From NCBI RefSeq assembly GCF_009789235.1, contig NZ_WSTB01000013.1, positions 1 through 64,000 of the forward strand: a DNA stretch of 64,000 nt, written 5' to 3'. A program made the position numbers and the translations under genes. Shown here in pieces: positions 44,401 to 52,996 of the stretch (positions within the stretch are counted from its first letter, which is position 1; every line of letters starts with the position of its first letter). The notes under the pieces are model-generated. The model saw only the letters and a list, made by a program, of their open reading frames with translations, searched no databases and had not been told where the DNA came from. Source of the DNA: Flavobacterium hydrocarbonoxydans. GTDB taxonomy: Bacteria; Bacteroidota; Bacteroidia; Flavobacteriales; Flavobacteriaceae.

Positions 44401-45117
44401 TTAAGGATTCGTCGACCAAATACTGCTGTTTTTTATAAAAACTCTACGGTTTAATTTCAGTTGAGCGATAATCAATTCGGCAACATCTTCAGCCTGCATC
44501 ACTTTTTCTGGATTTCCATCAGTCAGTTTTAAGTCAATTGCCAGATCCGTTGCAACTGTACTTGGCGTCAAGGCGGTCACACGAATGTTGTGTTTTCTCA
44601 TTTCCTGCATCAAAGAATCTGTCAATCCCATCACGGCAAATTTCGAAGCGCTGTAGGCACTCGTCAAAGCATTTCCGTTTAATCCGGCTGTCGAAGAAAT
44701 ATTGATAATATCACCAGATTGTCTTTCAATCATATTGGGCAATACGGCTCGGGTAGTGTAATAAGTTCCCATTAAATTAACCTGAATAATTTTTTCCCAA
44801 TCTGCCGGTTCCAGTTCCATAAATTTACCAAAAGAAGCAATTCCTGCATTATTGATTAAAATATCAATGTTTTTAAATTGTAATAATGCTTTTTCAACCG
44901 CAGCATTTACCGAATTTATATCTGATACATCAGCAGAAAGCGCTAATGATTTAACACCAAAATTTTCAATTTCAATAGCTAATTGATCTACGTCAAATTG
45001 TGTTCGCGAAATCAAAATTACGTTTACACCTTCTTTAGCCAGAGCCAGCGCAATAGCTTTTCCGATTCCTTTTCCAGCTCCCGTGATAAGGGCATTTTTA
45101 TTTTTTAAGTCCGTCAT
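44401..45117 (-). CDS. SDR family oxidoreductase (3-ketoacyl-ACP reductase-like)
   Basis: 238 residues. NADP motif TGAGKGIGKAIA (14-25), NNAG (about 90), the catalytic Ser in NISSTAGLNG and YSASK. It resembles FabG-type reductases but short-chain dehydrogenases vary widely in substrate; fatty-acid or small-ketone reduction is inferred. It is a single gene ending in a hairpin region. Confidence 0.85.
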   Translation of the reverse strand: MTDLKNKNALITGAGKGIGKAIALALAKEGVNVILISRTQFDVDQLAIEIENFGVKSLALSADVSDINSVNAAVEKALLQFKNIDILINNAGIASFGKFMELEPADWEKIIQVNLMGTYYTTRAVLPNMIERQSGDIINISSTAGLNGNALTSAYSASKFAVMGLTDSLMQEMRKHNIRVTALTPSTVATDLAIDLKLTDGNPEKVMQAEDVAELIIAQLKLNRRVFIKNSSIWSTNP

Positions 45118-45138
45118 GATTTTATTTTTAGAAATGCA

Positions 45139-45196
45139 AAAAGCATCATTTTAGTTACACAAAAATACGGTTTTTGCTTCCTAAAATGATGCTTTT
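45139..45196. repeat. perfect 16-bp inverted repeat, possible terminator
   Basis: AAAAGCATCATTTTAG (45139-45154) pairs perfectly with 45181-45196. It lies between the starts of the SDR gene and the downstream end of the next gene; either a terminator for the gene ending at 45230 or a repeat. Confidence 0.6.
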
Positions 45197-45229
45197 GTAA
45201 GGTTTCTTAATCTAAGTTTAACAACTTCT

Positions 45230-45817
45230 TTATTCCTTCAAAACCATATCAATACACATCACTGCTGCTAAAATCAATTGTCTTAACGGAGAATCTGCTG
45301 CTACATTTTCTTCAATATGAAGTACATAATTATCAGCACTTGTAAATAATTCTTTGCCCATTCCAGCCCATTTTTTAGATACTTGAGCCAATTCTTTATT
45401 TTCATGACTGAATTTAAAATCCCAACCTGTCCATTTTCCCTGAAGCGTACAAACAGGTTTTTCGTTTTTGTCCAGAATTTCAAATCTTCCTCCAAACGAA
45501 AAGAATTTTTGTTTGAAAGTACCAACCAAACGCTCTTTCTCGTCAAAAACTTCAACAGTAGAACGAAAAATAGCAACACCACGTTTTACAGAAATCAATC
45601 TTTCGCCAGAGGCTGTTGTAATTTCAACATTAAAAGGTGTCATTCTTTTATAATCGGTAAATCGCAATACTTTGGTGAAAAAGCCAAGATTGTTCTCACG
45701 GCAATTCATGATAATTTGGTTGCTTTCGGGATTGTAAATATCATAATTGTTAGCAGCCTTAAACATGCCAACATGTTCTTTTACAAGAAATAAATTCTGG
45801 TTTAAAATAGGGTTCAT
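45230..45817 (-). CDS. phospholipid scramblase-related (LURP-one-type) protein
   Basis: 195 residues. The start MNPILNQNLFLVKEHVGMFKAANNYDIYNPE and repeated strands (FTTKVLRFTDYKRM-like, FEILDKNEKPVCTLQGKW) match the twelve-stranded tubby/scramblase fold. The C-terminus has a hydrophobic helix (RQLILAAVMCIDMVL). Members are membrane-associated; in bacteria the role is unknown. Confidence 0.75.
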   Translation of the reverse strand: MNPILNQNLFLVKEHVGMFKAANNYDIYNPESNQIIMNCRENNLGFFTKVLRFTDYKRMTPFNVEITTASGERLISVKRGVAIFRSTVEVFDEKERLVGTFKQKFFSFGGRFEILDKNEKPVCTLQGKWTGWDFKFSHENKELAQVSKKWAGMGKELFTSADNYVLHIEENVAADSPLRQLILAAVMCIDMVLKE

Positions 45818-45859
45818 TAAATTTTAGTTATAAATGATTTTGTAATATATTCTTTAAAA

Positions 45860-46567
45860 TTATTCTAATAGAAATCGAACTTGAACGGTACTTGAAATTT
45901 TTATTTTTTTAAATTCAACGCTAGGTTGTTTGCTTTCGCTTTGGTCATAATACCTAATTGATTTTGCTCCTCTAATTTGTATTCCATTAACTCGTCCTGC
46001 AAGTTGATTTGAAATATCTTCAAAATTACTGATTTGCAAAGCGTTTCCAATTTTCTGATTCAAAGGTTTTACAAAACTTTCCGCAATTTTTTTGGCACTT
46101 TCCATAGCTTTACCGTTAATTAAAAGTTGAATCTTTTTTTCTTCTGAATTTTCTATTTTTTCAATACGAACATTAGAGATGTCAATTTTTTCTAATTCAA
46201 TAAATACCTTTGAAGTGGTTTTTGCATCGGTTGTTAAAATTGAATATGATTTCGCTTTTAAAATATCAGTTTGCTTTAAAAAATAATTTTGAAAATTACT
46301 TGACATATCAGTCATACTTAGATTGTTTTCCACATCAATTCCTATTTCTTGCAATTTTTGAATCATTGCTTTTTCTAAATCTTCTACAGATTTTTTTCCT
46401 TTTGAATCTTTTTCAGTAAGTATAACACTAATCCAAATTCTATTTGGCATTACCAAAGTATCAGCTTGACCAGAAACTTCAATAAAAGGTTTGTCAATTG
46501 TTTTTTTATCTTGTGAAAATGTTAAAACTGGAAAAATAATAAATATAAAATAAAAGAATGTTTTCAT
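45860..46567 (-). CDS. SIMPL domain-containing periplasmic protein
   Basis: 235 residues. The start at 46567 gives a signal peptide (MKTFFYFIFIIFPVLTFSQ); a TTG-free extension upstream adds ten residues. The SIMPL/DUF541 domain is seen from EVSGQADTLVMPNRIWISVILTEKDSKGKKSVEDLEKAM. The family occurs in the periplasm and is linked to stress but has no proven reaction. It lies 47 bp downstream of the VWA gene on the same strand and may belong to its operon. Confidence 0.8.
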   Translation of the reverse strand: MKTFFYFIFIIFPVLTFSQDKKTIDKPFIEVSGQADTLVMPNRIWISVILTEKDSKGKKSVEDLEKAMIQKLQEIGIDVENNLSMTDMSSNFQNYFLKQTDILKAKSYSILTTDAKTTSKVFIELEKIDISNVRIEKIENSEEKKIQLLINGKAMESAKKIAESFVKPLNQKIGNALQISNFEDISNQLAGRVNGIQIRGAKSIRYYDQSESKQPSVEFKKIKISSTVQVRFLLE

Positions 46568-46614
46568 AAAATAGGGAATTAGGTATTGATGAGTCAAATG
46601 TAAATAAATTTCTA

Positions 46615-48780
46615 CTAATAAACCTCTTTCAAAGTTTCAACCAATCGAATAAATTCCGCCTTGTAACCTTCGGTGTCGTTTGATAATCCTTGTCTGGCCA
46701 ATTTTACAATATCTTCAGAAGATTTGTTTGTAATGAGTTTAGAATCTCTCAATTTCAATCCAAACCAGGCCACGGCAGCACTAAATTTTAAATCATCACT
46801 GGAATTTTGCAAGGTAACCGCTTTGTTTTCAATTACGTTAACCATTTCAATGCTTTTCTCACCATCAGGTTTTTTATAACGGAATTTTATCGTAGCCAAT
46901 TCATTCGTATAATTGTTTTTTGTTGCTTCAACCTGAGTGTATTTCAAATCATCAGGCTGAGTGGCCAAATAATCACTTTTTACTCCGGCAGGAATGATTT
47001 CGTACAAAGCCGTAACAGTATGATTACTTCCTAATTCGCCTGCATCGATTGCATCGTTTTTAAAATCTTCGGCACGTAATTTTCTGTTTTCGTAACCAAT
47101 CAATCGGTACGCCTGAACTTGTTTTGGGTTGAATTCAATCTGGATTTTTACATCTTTGGCAATGGCAAACATCGAACCTTTAAATTCTTTACCTAAAAAA
47201 CGATTTGCCTCCTGAATATTGTCGATATACGCATAATTTCCGTTTCCTTTGTCGGCTAGGGTTTCCATTTTGCTGTCTTTGTAATTTCCCATTCCGTAGC
47301 CTAAAACAGTCAGGAAAACCCCTGATTTTCTTTTTTCTTCAATTAGTTTTTCCATGTCGGTATTCGAAGAATCGCCCACATTAAAATCGCCATCAGTAGC
47401 CAAGATCACTCTATTGTTGCCGCTTTTTATAAAGTTTTCAGTAGCAATTTTATAAGCCAAATTTATTCCAGCTCCACCAGCAGTGCTTCCGCCAGCGTTT
47501 AAATTGTCTAATGCGGCTATAATTGTTTTCTTCTCATCACCCGAAGTCGGAGGCAAGACCAGTCCTGCAGCTCCGGCATAAACGACAATCGCAACTTTGT
47601 CTTTTGAACGCAATTCGTTTACCAAAATTTTCATCGATTGTTTTAGTAAAGGCAATTTGTTCATATCGCTCATCGAACCCGAAACATCAATTAAAAACAC
47701 CAAATTAGAAGCCGGTAAATCATCGGTCGGAATGTTTTTTCCTTGTAAACCAATTTTAAAGATTTGATTTTTGGTATTCCACGGACTTTCACTCAGTTCG
47801 GTATTGATAGAAAACGGATTTTCGTCTTTTGGCTGTGGATAATTGTATTTGAAGAAATTCACCATTTCTTCGACACGAACGGCGTCTTTCGGAACCGATT
47901 GCCCGTTATTGATAAAACGTCTCACATTGGTATAAGAAGCATTGTCAACATCAATAGAAAAAGTAGAAAGTGGTGCTGTTTTTGGGCTTTCGAAAGCATT
48001 TTCTACAAAAGCATTATAATCTTCCTGAGTTGGTTCTACTGGCTGAACGGGATTTATTTTGATTAATTTTTCACGAAGTTCTTTTTCCGAAAGGTTTTTG
48101 TAGATTCCGTTTTTAGTATCAATTACAATAACACCATTAGTAGCTTTGCTGCCGTAAATAGCAGTTGCGTTAGCCTCTTTTAAAACCTTTACTTCCTCAA
48201 TATCACTAGGGTTGATTTGAGCAATCTGATCTGCTTTTGCCGGAACACCATCTATAACGTACAAAGGTTCATTTTTGGATGAAATTGAGGCTACACCACG
48301 AATAACAACATTTTGACTTGGCGAAGTTTGAACATATCCTGGTGAAATTGCAAGACCTGCAACTCGACCCTGAAGCATTTCAGAACCAGATTTTTTATCT
48401 TTCCTTTTGGATGAACGGTAACTCGTATCTTCATATTCATCAGAAGAAGTTCCGTAACCCACAACTACCACTTCATTAAGTGTTTGAAAAGCAGGAAGCA
48501 GTTTTATGTTTATGGTATTTGAATTTTGTACTTTTTGTCTTTGCGATTTATACCCAATATAATCAAAAACCAAAAGATCTCCTTTTTGTGCCTGAATACT
48601 GTACGCTCCATTAAAATCAGTTACTGCTGTTTTTTTAGTGTTTTGATTGGTGATGTTCGCACCGGGAATTGGCATTCTGGTTTCATCAGAAACGATTCCG
48701 GTAATGGTTTTTTCCTGTGCCATTGTTACGAAACATATAAGCATAGTAAGGGCTAATGAAATAAGTTTTACGTTTTTCAT
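46615..48780 (-). CDS. plug-VWA fusion protein (YfbK-like with CarboxypepD-reg and TonB-plug domains)
   Basis: 721 residues, exported by a signal peptide (1-21). Domains in order: CarboxypepD regulatory-like barrel (about 24-95), TonB-receptor plug without a barrel (about 100-225, with EPLYVIDGVP and ATAIYGSKATNGVIVIDTKNG), YfbK-type VWF_N (about 260-345), a VWA domain with the MIDAS motif DVSGSM (365-370), and a C-terminal DUF3520 region (about 540-718). The combination suggests an envelope protein that binds a partner through its VWA domain. It sits just downstream of an ECF sigma/anti-sigma pair whose anti-sigma also has a plug-like end. Confidence 0.85.
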   Translation of the reverse strand: MKNVKLISLALTMLICFVTMAQEKTITGIVSDETRMPIPGANITNQNTKKTAVTDFNGAYSIQAQKGDLLVFDYIGYKSQRQKVQNSNTINIKLLPAFQTLNEVVVVGYGTSSDEYEDTSYRSSKRKDKKSGSEMLQGRVAGLAISPGYVQTSPSQNVVIRGVASISSKNEPLYVIDGVPAKADQIAQINPSDIEEVKVLKEANATAIYGSKATNGVIVIDTKNGIYKNLSEKELREKLIKINPVQPVEPTQEDYNAFVENAFESPKTAPLSTFSIDVDNASYTNVRRFINNGQSVPKDAVRVEEMVNFFKYNYPQPKDENPFSINTELSESPWNTKNQIFKIGLQGKNIPTDDLPASNLVFLIDVSGSMSDMNKLPLLKQSMKILVNELRSKDKVAIVVYAGAAGLVLPPTSGDEKKTIIAALDNLNAGGSTAGGAGINLAYKIATENFIKSGNNRVILATDGDFNVGDSSNTDMEKLIEEKRKSGVFLTVLGYGMGNYKDSKMETLADKGNGNYAYIDNIQEANRFLGKEFKGSMFAIAKDVKIQIEFNPKQVQAYRLIGYENRKLRAEDFKNDAIDAGELGSNHTVTALYEIIPAGVKSDYLATQPDDLKYTQVEATKNNYTNELATIKFRYKKPDGEKSIEMVNVIENKAVTLQNSSDDLKFSAAVAWFGLKLRDSKLITNKSSEDIVKLARQGLSNDTEGYKAEFIRLVETLKEVY

Positions 48781-48816
48781 GATGGTAAATTTTTAAGATT
48801 AATGTTTAGGATTTAG

Positions 48817-49770
48817 CTATTTCTTTAAAGCTGGTTTTCCGTTTTTAGTAGTGATAATGACAACTCCTTTTTTTCCTTTTTCGCCATATTTTGAAGTAGC
48901 TTCCAGGTCCTGAAGGATGGTCATTGTTTTAATGTCTTGTTTGTCTAAAGGTGCATAAGGACTTGTTGGGTTGTTGCCAAATAAGTCATTTTCAGAATAA
49001 TAAACACCATCGATGATATACAAAGGATCCTCTAATATGACTAATGATTCTACATTCTCAGGTTTTAAATTAGGCAATTCATCCTGCATCATTTTGTCTC
49101 TTTTGGTATCATCACTATGTGCAATTGCATTTCCGTTAAGGACAACCAAAGGTTTACTTTTTCTGGACATCTGTGCCTGGCTTTCGCTTTTTGCTAATTC
49201 ATACGAAGCCGATTTTTTTGCCTGAAAGTAATGACTTTCGGAGGCCGTTTTTTCTTTTAGAGAACTATTATTTTCTTCAGCTTCATATTCAGGCGCAGCT
49301 TGAACTGGCACAGCAATTTGATCTACTACTGGTGATGCTTCATAACTCATAACTGGGCTATTGTCACTTCTAATTTCGTTTACGGCAACTGGTTCTCGAT
49401 TGAGTTGTTTTTCTAAAATCTGAGTGGCTTCTGCCTTCGGAATTATTTCTGATGAGGAAACAATTGCATCATTTTGCTCTAAAGCAGGTTTTGCCACCCG
49501 GTCTTTTGATTTTTCATTTGTAACAACAGTTGGATTCTCAATGTTAGTGGTTTTGTCTGATTTCAAAAACTGAGAACCTAACGAAATCACTAATAAAAGA
49601 GAAGCTGCTACAGCAATTTTCTTCCATAACGAAATGGTTTTTTTATCTTCTTTTTTGTCGAGTTTGTCTTCAACACGCGACCAGACTTTTTCCATTGCTG
49701 GAAAGTCTTTGGCTTCGGCGTTATGTGAAGCCTCCTTAAATTTATCGAATAATTTATCTTGATTGTCCAT
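48817..49770 (-). CDS. putative anti-sigma factor with C-terminal plug-like domain
   Basis: 317 residues. A short cytoplasmic N-terminus (1-50) with helices (DKLFDKFKEASHNAEAKDFPAMEKVWSRVEDKLDKK), one membrane helix (about 51-68), a long disordered periplasmic linker (70-205), and a C-terminal region (about 205-311) that repeats the plug motifs DPLYIIDGV and ATSKYGEKGKKGVVIITTKNG. Its start lies 2 bp after the sigma gene stop, so an anti-sigma role is inferred from order and topology. It has no recognisable FecR or zinc-anti-sigma motif. Confidence 0.75.
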   Translation of the reverse strand: MDNQDKLFDKFKEASHNAEAKDFPAMEKVWSRVEDKLDKKEDKKTISLWKKIAVAASLLLVISLGSQFLKSDKTTNIENPTVVTNEKSKDRVAKPALEQNDAIVSSSEIIPKAEATQILEKQLNREPVAVNEIRSDNSPVMSYEASPVVDQIAVPVQAAPEYEAEENNSSLKEKTASESHYFQAKKSASYELAKSESQAQMSRKSKPLVVLNGNAIAHSDDTKRDKMMQDELPNLKPENVESLVILEDPLYIIDGVYYSENDLFGNNPTSPYAPLDKQDIKTMTILQDLEATSKYGEKGKKGVVIITTKNGKPALKK

Positions 49771-49772
49771 GA

Positions 49773-50309
49773 CTATTTTGCTTTTTGATAATACAATTTA
49801 TTTACTAAATCCTTGAGCTTGGTTTTGGCAGCATTCAGTTGTGATTTTGATGTGCCTTCAGAAATATTGAGCATGCTCGCAATGTCTTTATGACCGAAAC
49901 CCTCGATGACAAAAAGGTTAAAAACAGTTTTGCAGCCTTCCGGAATATGATTGAGTAAATTGAGTAAATCTTCTTCTTCTAAAGCATTAATTTCATCTAT
50001 AAAAGGCTGAGAAAGCTCCTTGACATCATCAAGATACATATTGAAATTAGTGTGCTTTTTAATCGTTGCCAGACAATGGTTGACTGTTATTTTTCTGGCC
50101 CAGGCCTCAAAAGCTTTTTCTTCCTTCAGTTGATCCAATTTGGTAAAAACAGTATAGAAAGCGTCAGCCAAAGCTTCTTCAATTTCTTCTTCTTTCTTAA
50201 GGTATCGTTTGCAAAGACGATACAATTTGGGAGCCATGTGCTCATAAACCTGACGCTGAGCATCACGGTTCATTTTTTTGCAGTTAGAAATTAGCGTTTC
50301 GTTTATCAC
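49773..50309 (-). CDS. ECF RNA polymerase sigma factor
   Basis: 178 residues with sigma-2 (MNRDAQRQVYEHMAPKLYRLCKRYLKKEEEIEEALADAFYTVFTKLDQ) and sigma-4 domains (IPEGCKTVFNLFVIEGFGHKDIASMLNISEGTSKSQLNAAKTKLKDLV). It would direct RNA polymerase to a small regulon, probably including its own operon, and be held by the membrane protein encoded 2 bp downstream. A minus-strand TACTTTTC box lies at about 50345-50338. Confidence 0.92.
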   Translation of the reverse strand: MINETLISNCKKMNRDAQRQVYEHMAPKLYRLCKRYLKKEEEIEEALADAFYTVFTKLDQLKEEKAFEAWARKITVNHCLATIKKHTNFNMYLDDVKELSQPFIDEINALEEEDLLNLLNHIPEGCKTVFNLFVIEGFGHKDIASMLNISEGTSKSQLNAAKTKLKDLVNKLYYQKAK

Positions 50310-50433
50310 AATGGTTGTCTTTATACTAAAGAGAGCTGAAAAGTAAAAAAGGTTGGGACGGGGTTGAAATAAATGTAAAAATAATTTAAATTATTTTGTA
50401 AATGACTGATTACAGGATATTTATTGATGTACT

Positions 50434-50461
50434 GTAGAGACGCACTGCAGTGCGTCTTTAC
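50434..50461. repeat. single copy of the GACGCACTGCAGTGCGTC palindromic repeat
   Basis: The core GACGCACTGCAGTGCGTC with GTAGA on its left is the same element that is tandemly repeated at 57116-57273. Confidence 0.8.
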
Positions 50462-50495
50462 GATACAATTATAGTTTAATATGCGTTTTTTATTT

Positions 50496-51176
50496 TTAAC
50501 GCGCTTTAGCGAGTAAAAGAAAAAGATCCCAAAGAAAATGACAAAGGATTACAATCTTAATGTTTCTGTATTTTTCGTATTGCAATGCAAATACCAACCC
50601 GATGACGATTGGGCCCACGATATTAAATAAAGTTCCATATCCAAAATGCAAAAGTCCAAAAAGAATACTGGAGAGAATTATGGCCAACGTTCGGTTTTTG
50701 AACAGTAGTTCTAAGCGGGGTAATAAATAACCTCTAAAAATTAATTCTTCGGTAATGCCGGCTGTTACGCAAGTGAAAAAAAGCAATAAAAAATTACTTT
50801 TAAAAAGTGCCAAAGTTTTTTTTAGAATAGCACTTTCTGCCGGATTTTTAAACAAAAGCATTAAAAGACCAGTTGCTAGAACTGCCAGAAATAATTTTAA
50901 GAAAGTTTTGAATAGCGCTATGGTAAAAAAAGAAAAAGGATATTCCGTTTCTTTCCAGATAAGTAAAGGTTGTTTTTCTATTTTCAGCGAATATAACAAT
51001 AATAGAAGCAATGAAAACCAAATTGTAAATCTCGAAATGTAAAATTGAGTTTCAAAACTAAAACCTAATTTTTTGAATAATAAATTAGAACCAATTGCCA
51101 CTAAAGGAAGAAGTACAGAAAGCAGGATACCAGTAATTAATAATGGTTTTTTGGATGAATATTTGGGTTCTTGCAT
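50496..51176 (-). CDS. CPBP family intramembrane metalloprotease
   Basis: 226 residues with about six or seven transmembrane helices. The catalytic motifs ITEELIFRGYLLPRLE (EExxxR) and FGLLHFGYG (FxxxH) are intact, and LCHFLWDLF matches the third motif. CAAX-like prenyl proteases and bacteriocin-immunity proteins share this fold; the substrate is unknown. Single gene. Confidence 0.88.
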   Translation of the reverse strand: MQEPKYSSKKPLLITGILLSVLLPLVAIGSNLLFKKLGFSFETQFYISRFTIWFSLLLLLLYSLKIEKQPLLIWKETEYPFSFFTIALFKTFLKLFLAVLATGLLMLLFKNPAESAILKKTLALFKSNFLLLFFTCVTAGITEELIFRGYLLPRLELLFKNRTLAIILSSILFGLLHFGYGTLFNIVGPIVIGLVFALQYEKYRNIKIVILCHFLWDLFLLLAKAR

Positions 51177-51220
51177 TTGGATAATAGTGGGTTTGGGTTA
51201 CGTTTTATTTTATTTAATAT

Positions 51221-51318
51221 TTGTTTCACAGAGATTCACAAAAAAATCACAGAGAGACACAAAGTTTATTTATTTCTTCGTGACTCTCTGTGTAAACTTT
51301 GCGCATCTCCGTGAAACA
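51221..51318. repeat. long imperfect palindrome between two minus-strand genes
   Basis: TTTCACAGAG words on the left mirror CTCCGTGAAA on the right, with CACAGAGAG / CTCTCTGTG inside. It lies just before the stop codon of the gene ending at 51321. Confidence 0.65.
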
Positions 51319-51320
51319 AC

Positions 51321-52157
51321 CTACCTAACCGGCAAGCTCAACTTAAAAACCTTAGTCTCCAACAATTCCGTATCATTGTCCTCACAAAGCAAAAACTCGA
51401 TTTTGTCATTTGATTTTTTGTAGAAAGTCAGACCTTCGAATTTATTGGTTGAGGTGATTTTTTGAGTGTAGTCGATCTTCATGGTGGCAAGGTCGATGCG
51501 GCCAATGAAACTTCCTAATACTTCACCATCGTCGTAAGTAGATTGGGTGTCCTCGGCAGTAGAGAGGAAATAGATTTTGTCTTCGACCAAAATAGCATCG
51601 GTAAAACTAGAACGAACGCCTTTTATTTTTGGCAATTTATAATTGGTTGCGACCATTGCAAATTCTTCGCTTAGTTTTTTGGCGTGAATGGTAAAAATCG
51701 TGTTTTTGTTCGAAATTCCGTTACCGCGATTGAATAAATACCAGTTTTCGCCATCAAAGATGGCACCTTCCAGATTAAAATCTTCGGGTTTTATGGAACC
51801 GAAATTTTGCATTAGCGCATATAAATCTATCAGATCGTTTTTCTGGGAAATGGTTTTGGTTTTCAAATCAAACTCGATCATTCGGTTTCTGTGTTCGGTA
51901 GAACCGGAACCAAAAACATACAAAGTATCGTTGTAATGTGTGATCGATTCGAAATCAGGTTTTATGTTTTTCGGAATATTTTGCGACGGATTATCTATTA
52001 AAGGATGATGACTTAATTGCTGGTTTTCCATATTGTATTCGTACAGATAACCACTATTGTCGCCAATAATATAAAGAGAATTGTTAGTAAGAAAAAGCCC
52101 TGATGCAGAACCGATTCCGATGATTTGAAAGAGTATTTCTAATGTGAATTTTTCCAT
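51321..52157 (-). CDS. hypothetical beta-propeller-like protein
   Basis: 278 residues, no signal peptide. Repeated strand patterns (LFLTNNSLYIIGDNSGYLYEYNMEN, YNDTLYVFGSGSTEHRNRMIEFDLKT, GENWYLFNRGNGISNKNTIF, VEDKIYFLSTAED, NDKIEFLLCEDND) suggest a five- or six-bladed propeller, as in SdiA-regulated or DUF6929-type proteins. Function unknown. Confidence 0.6.
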   Translation of the reverse strand: MEKFTLEILFQIIGIGSASGLFLTNNSLYIIGDNSGYLYEYNMENQQLSHHPLIDNPSQNIPKNIKPDFESITHYNDTLYVFGSGSTEHRNRMIEFDLKTKTISQKNDLIDLYALMQNFGSIKPEDFNLEGAIFDGENWYLFNRGNGISNKNTIFTIHAKKLSEEFAMVATNYKLPKIKGVRSSFTDAILVEDKIYFLSTAEDTQSTYDDGEVLGSFIGRIDLATMKIDYTQKITSTNKFEGLTFYKKSNDKIEFLLCEDNDTELLETKVFKLSLPVR

Positions 52158-52214
52158 GGTTGTTTTATGAAATTCTAGTTTTTATTTTTAAGTGAATGTT
52201 TTGTGTCGCAAAGT

Positions 52215-52280
52215 TTGTCATTCCGGAGGAATCTCATGCTTGCTAAATTTTTACACATAGAGATTCCTCCGGAATGACAA
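52215..52280. repeat. perfect inverted repeat with AGATTCCTCCGGAATGACAA
   Basis: 52215-52235 and 52260-52280 are perfect reverse complements; the right arm contains AGATTCCTCCGGAATGACAA, also found singly near 28857. It lies between two minus-strand genes. Confidence 0.85.
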
Positions 52281-52321
52281 GATTGTGTTTATAGGTTTGC
52301 AGATATTAAACTGGTTTTGAC

Positions 52322-52792
52322 TTATTTTTTATTGATTAATTTCATTGTTTGTTCATTAACATTTTTTTTAAATTTTTGCAAAGCACTTGTTGATGTACAT
52401 GCTGCAACTGAAATGTATATTAAATTATTGTCATCAGTTATATTTTGGTTTTTTTGCTCAACGTCATAAAAACTATCCAATCCATTTGTCAAATATACTG
52501 GAGTTCCTTCTTTATAAAGAATGGTACAAATTTCAATGGCTCTTTTTAAAATTACTTCCTGAATATCTTTTTGGTCTTTTGTATATTCAATGCCCATTTC
52601 ACATTGTGCTAAACTACAAAAAGTCAATACTTTTAGAATAGGATTGTTTTCAATTTCTTGAATTGGTTTTAAGTCCTCAAAACATTTATTGTAAATTTTA
52701 TATTGATATGGTAGTTGTTCTTCAGAATTATCTTTTTGACAAAAGGCTTGATTCATAACCAAAAGAAAAAGTATCAGAATTGTTTTTTTCAT
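52322..52792 (-). CDS. hypothetical secreted protein
   Basis: 156 residues from the ATG at 52792, giving the signal peptide MKKTILILFLLVMNQAFCQ; the 11-residue extension upstream would spoil it. The mature part is mostly helical (CFEDLKPIQEIENNPILKVLTFCSLAQCEMGIEYTKDQKDIQEVILKRAIEICTILYKEG) with four or five Cys. No family recognised. Confidence 0.6.
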   Translation of the reverse strand: MKKTILILFLLVMNQAFCQKDNSEEQLPYQYKIYNKCFEDLKPIQEIENNPILKVLTFCSLAQCEMGIEYTKDQKDIQEVILKRAIEICTILYKEGTPVYLTNGLDSFYDVEQKNQNITDDNNLIYISVAACTSTSALQKFKKNVNEQTMKLINKK

Positions 52793-52828
52793 TAAAGTAT
52801 AATAAAAGGTTATTATGAAAACCAATGC

Positions 52829-52937
52829 CTAGCCCTGATAGAAGTGAAAATCCTTTTGTGCCGGGGTTCGGCACAAAAGATTACTTCACTTAATATTTAT
52901 TTTAATTTGTGTTCAGTGAACATGTTTGTAACGGATA
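52829..52937 (+). repeat. family A structured repeat, copy A5 (interrupted)
   Basis: Left part TAGCCCTGATAGAAGTG plus the hairpin TTTTGTGCC ... GGCACAAAA matches A2; the right flank GTAACGGATAGCAGGAATTTGC lies about 45 bases further on than in A2, as if a short segment (with TTCACT ... AGTGAA ends) had been inserted at about 52883-52927. Confidence 0.65.
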
Positions 52938-52996
52938 GCAGGAATTTGCTTCGTAAAATTAGTATATTTATATTACAAATTATAAAATTCAGATAT

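Noticed and set aside
45301..45582. 93-residue minus-strand frame overlapping the scramblase-like gene
   Set aside because: It is an out-of-frame shadow of the 195-residue gene that has a conserved fold.
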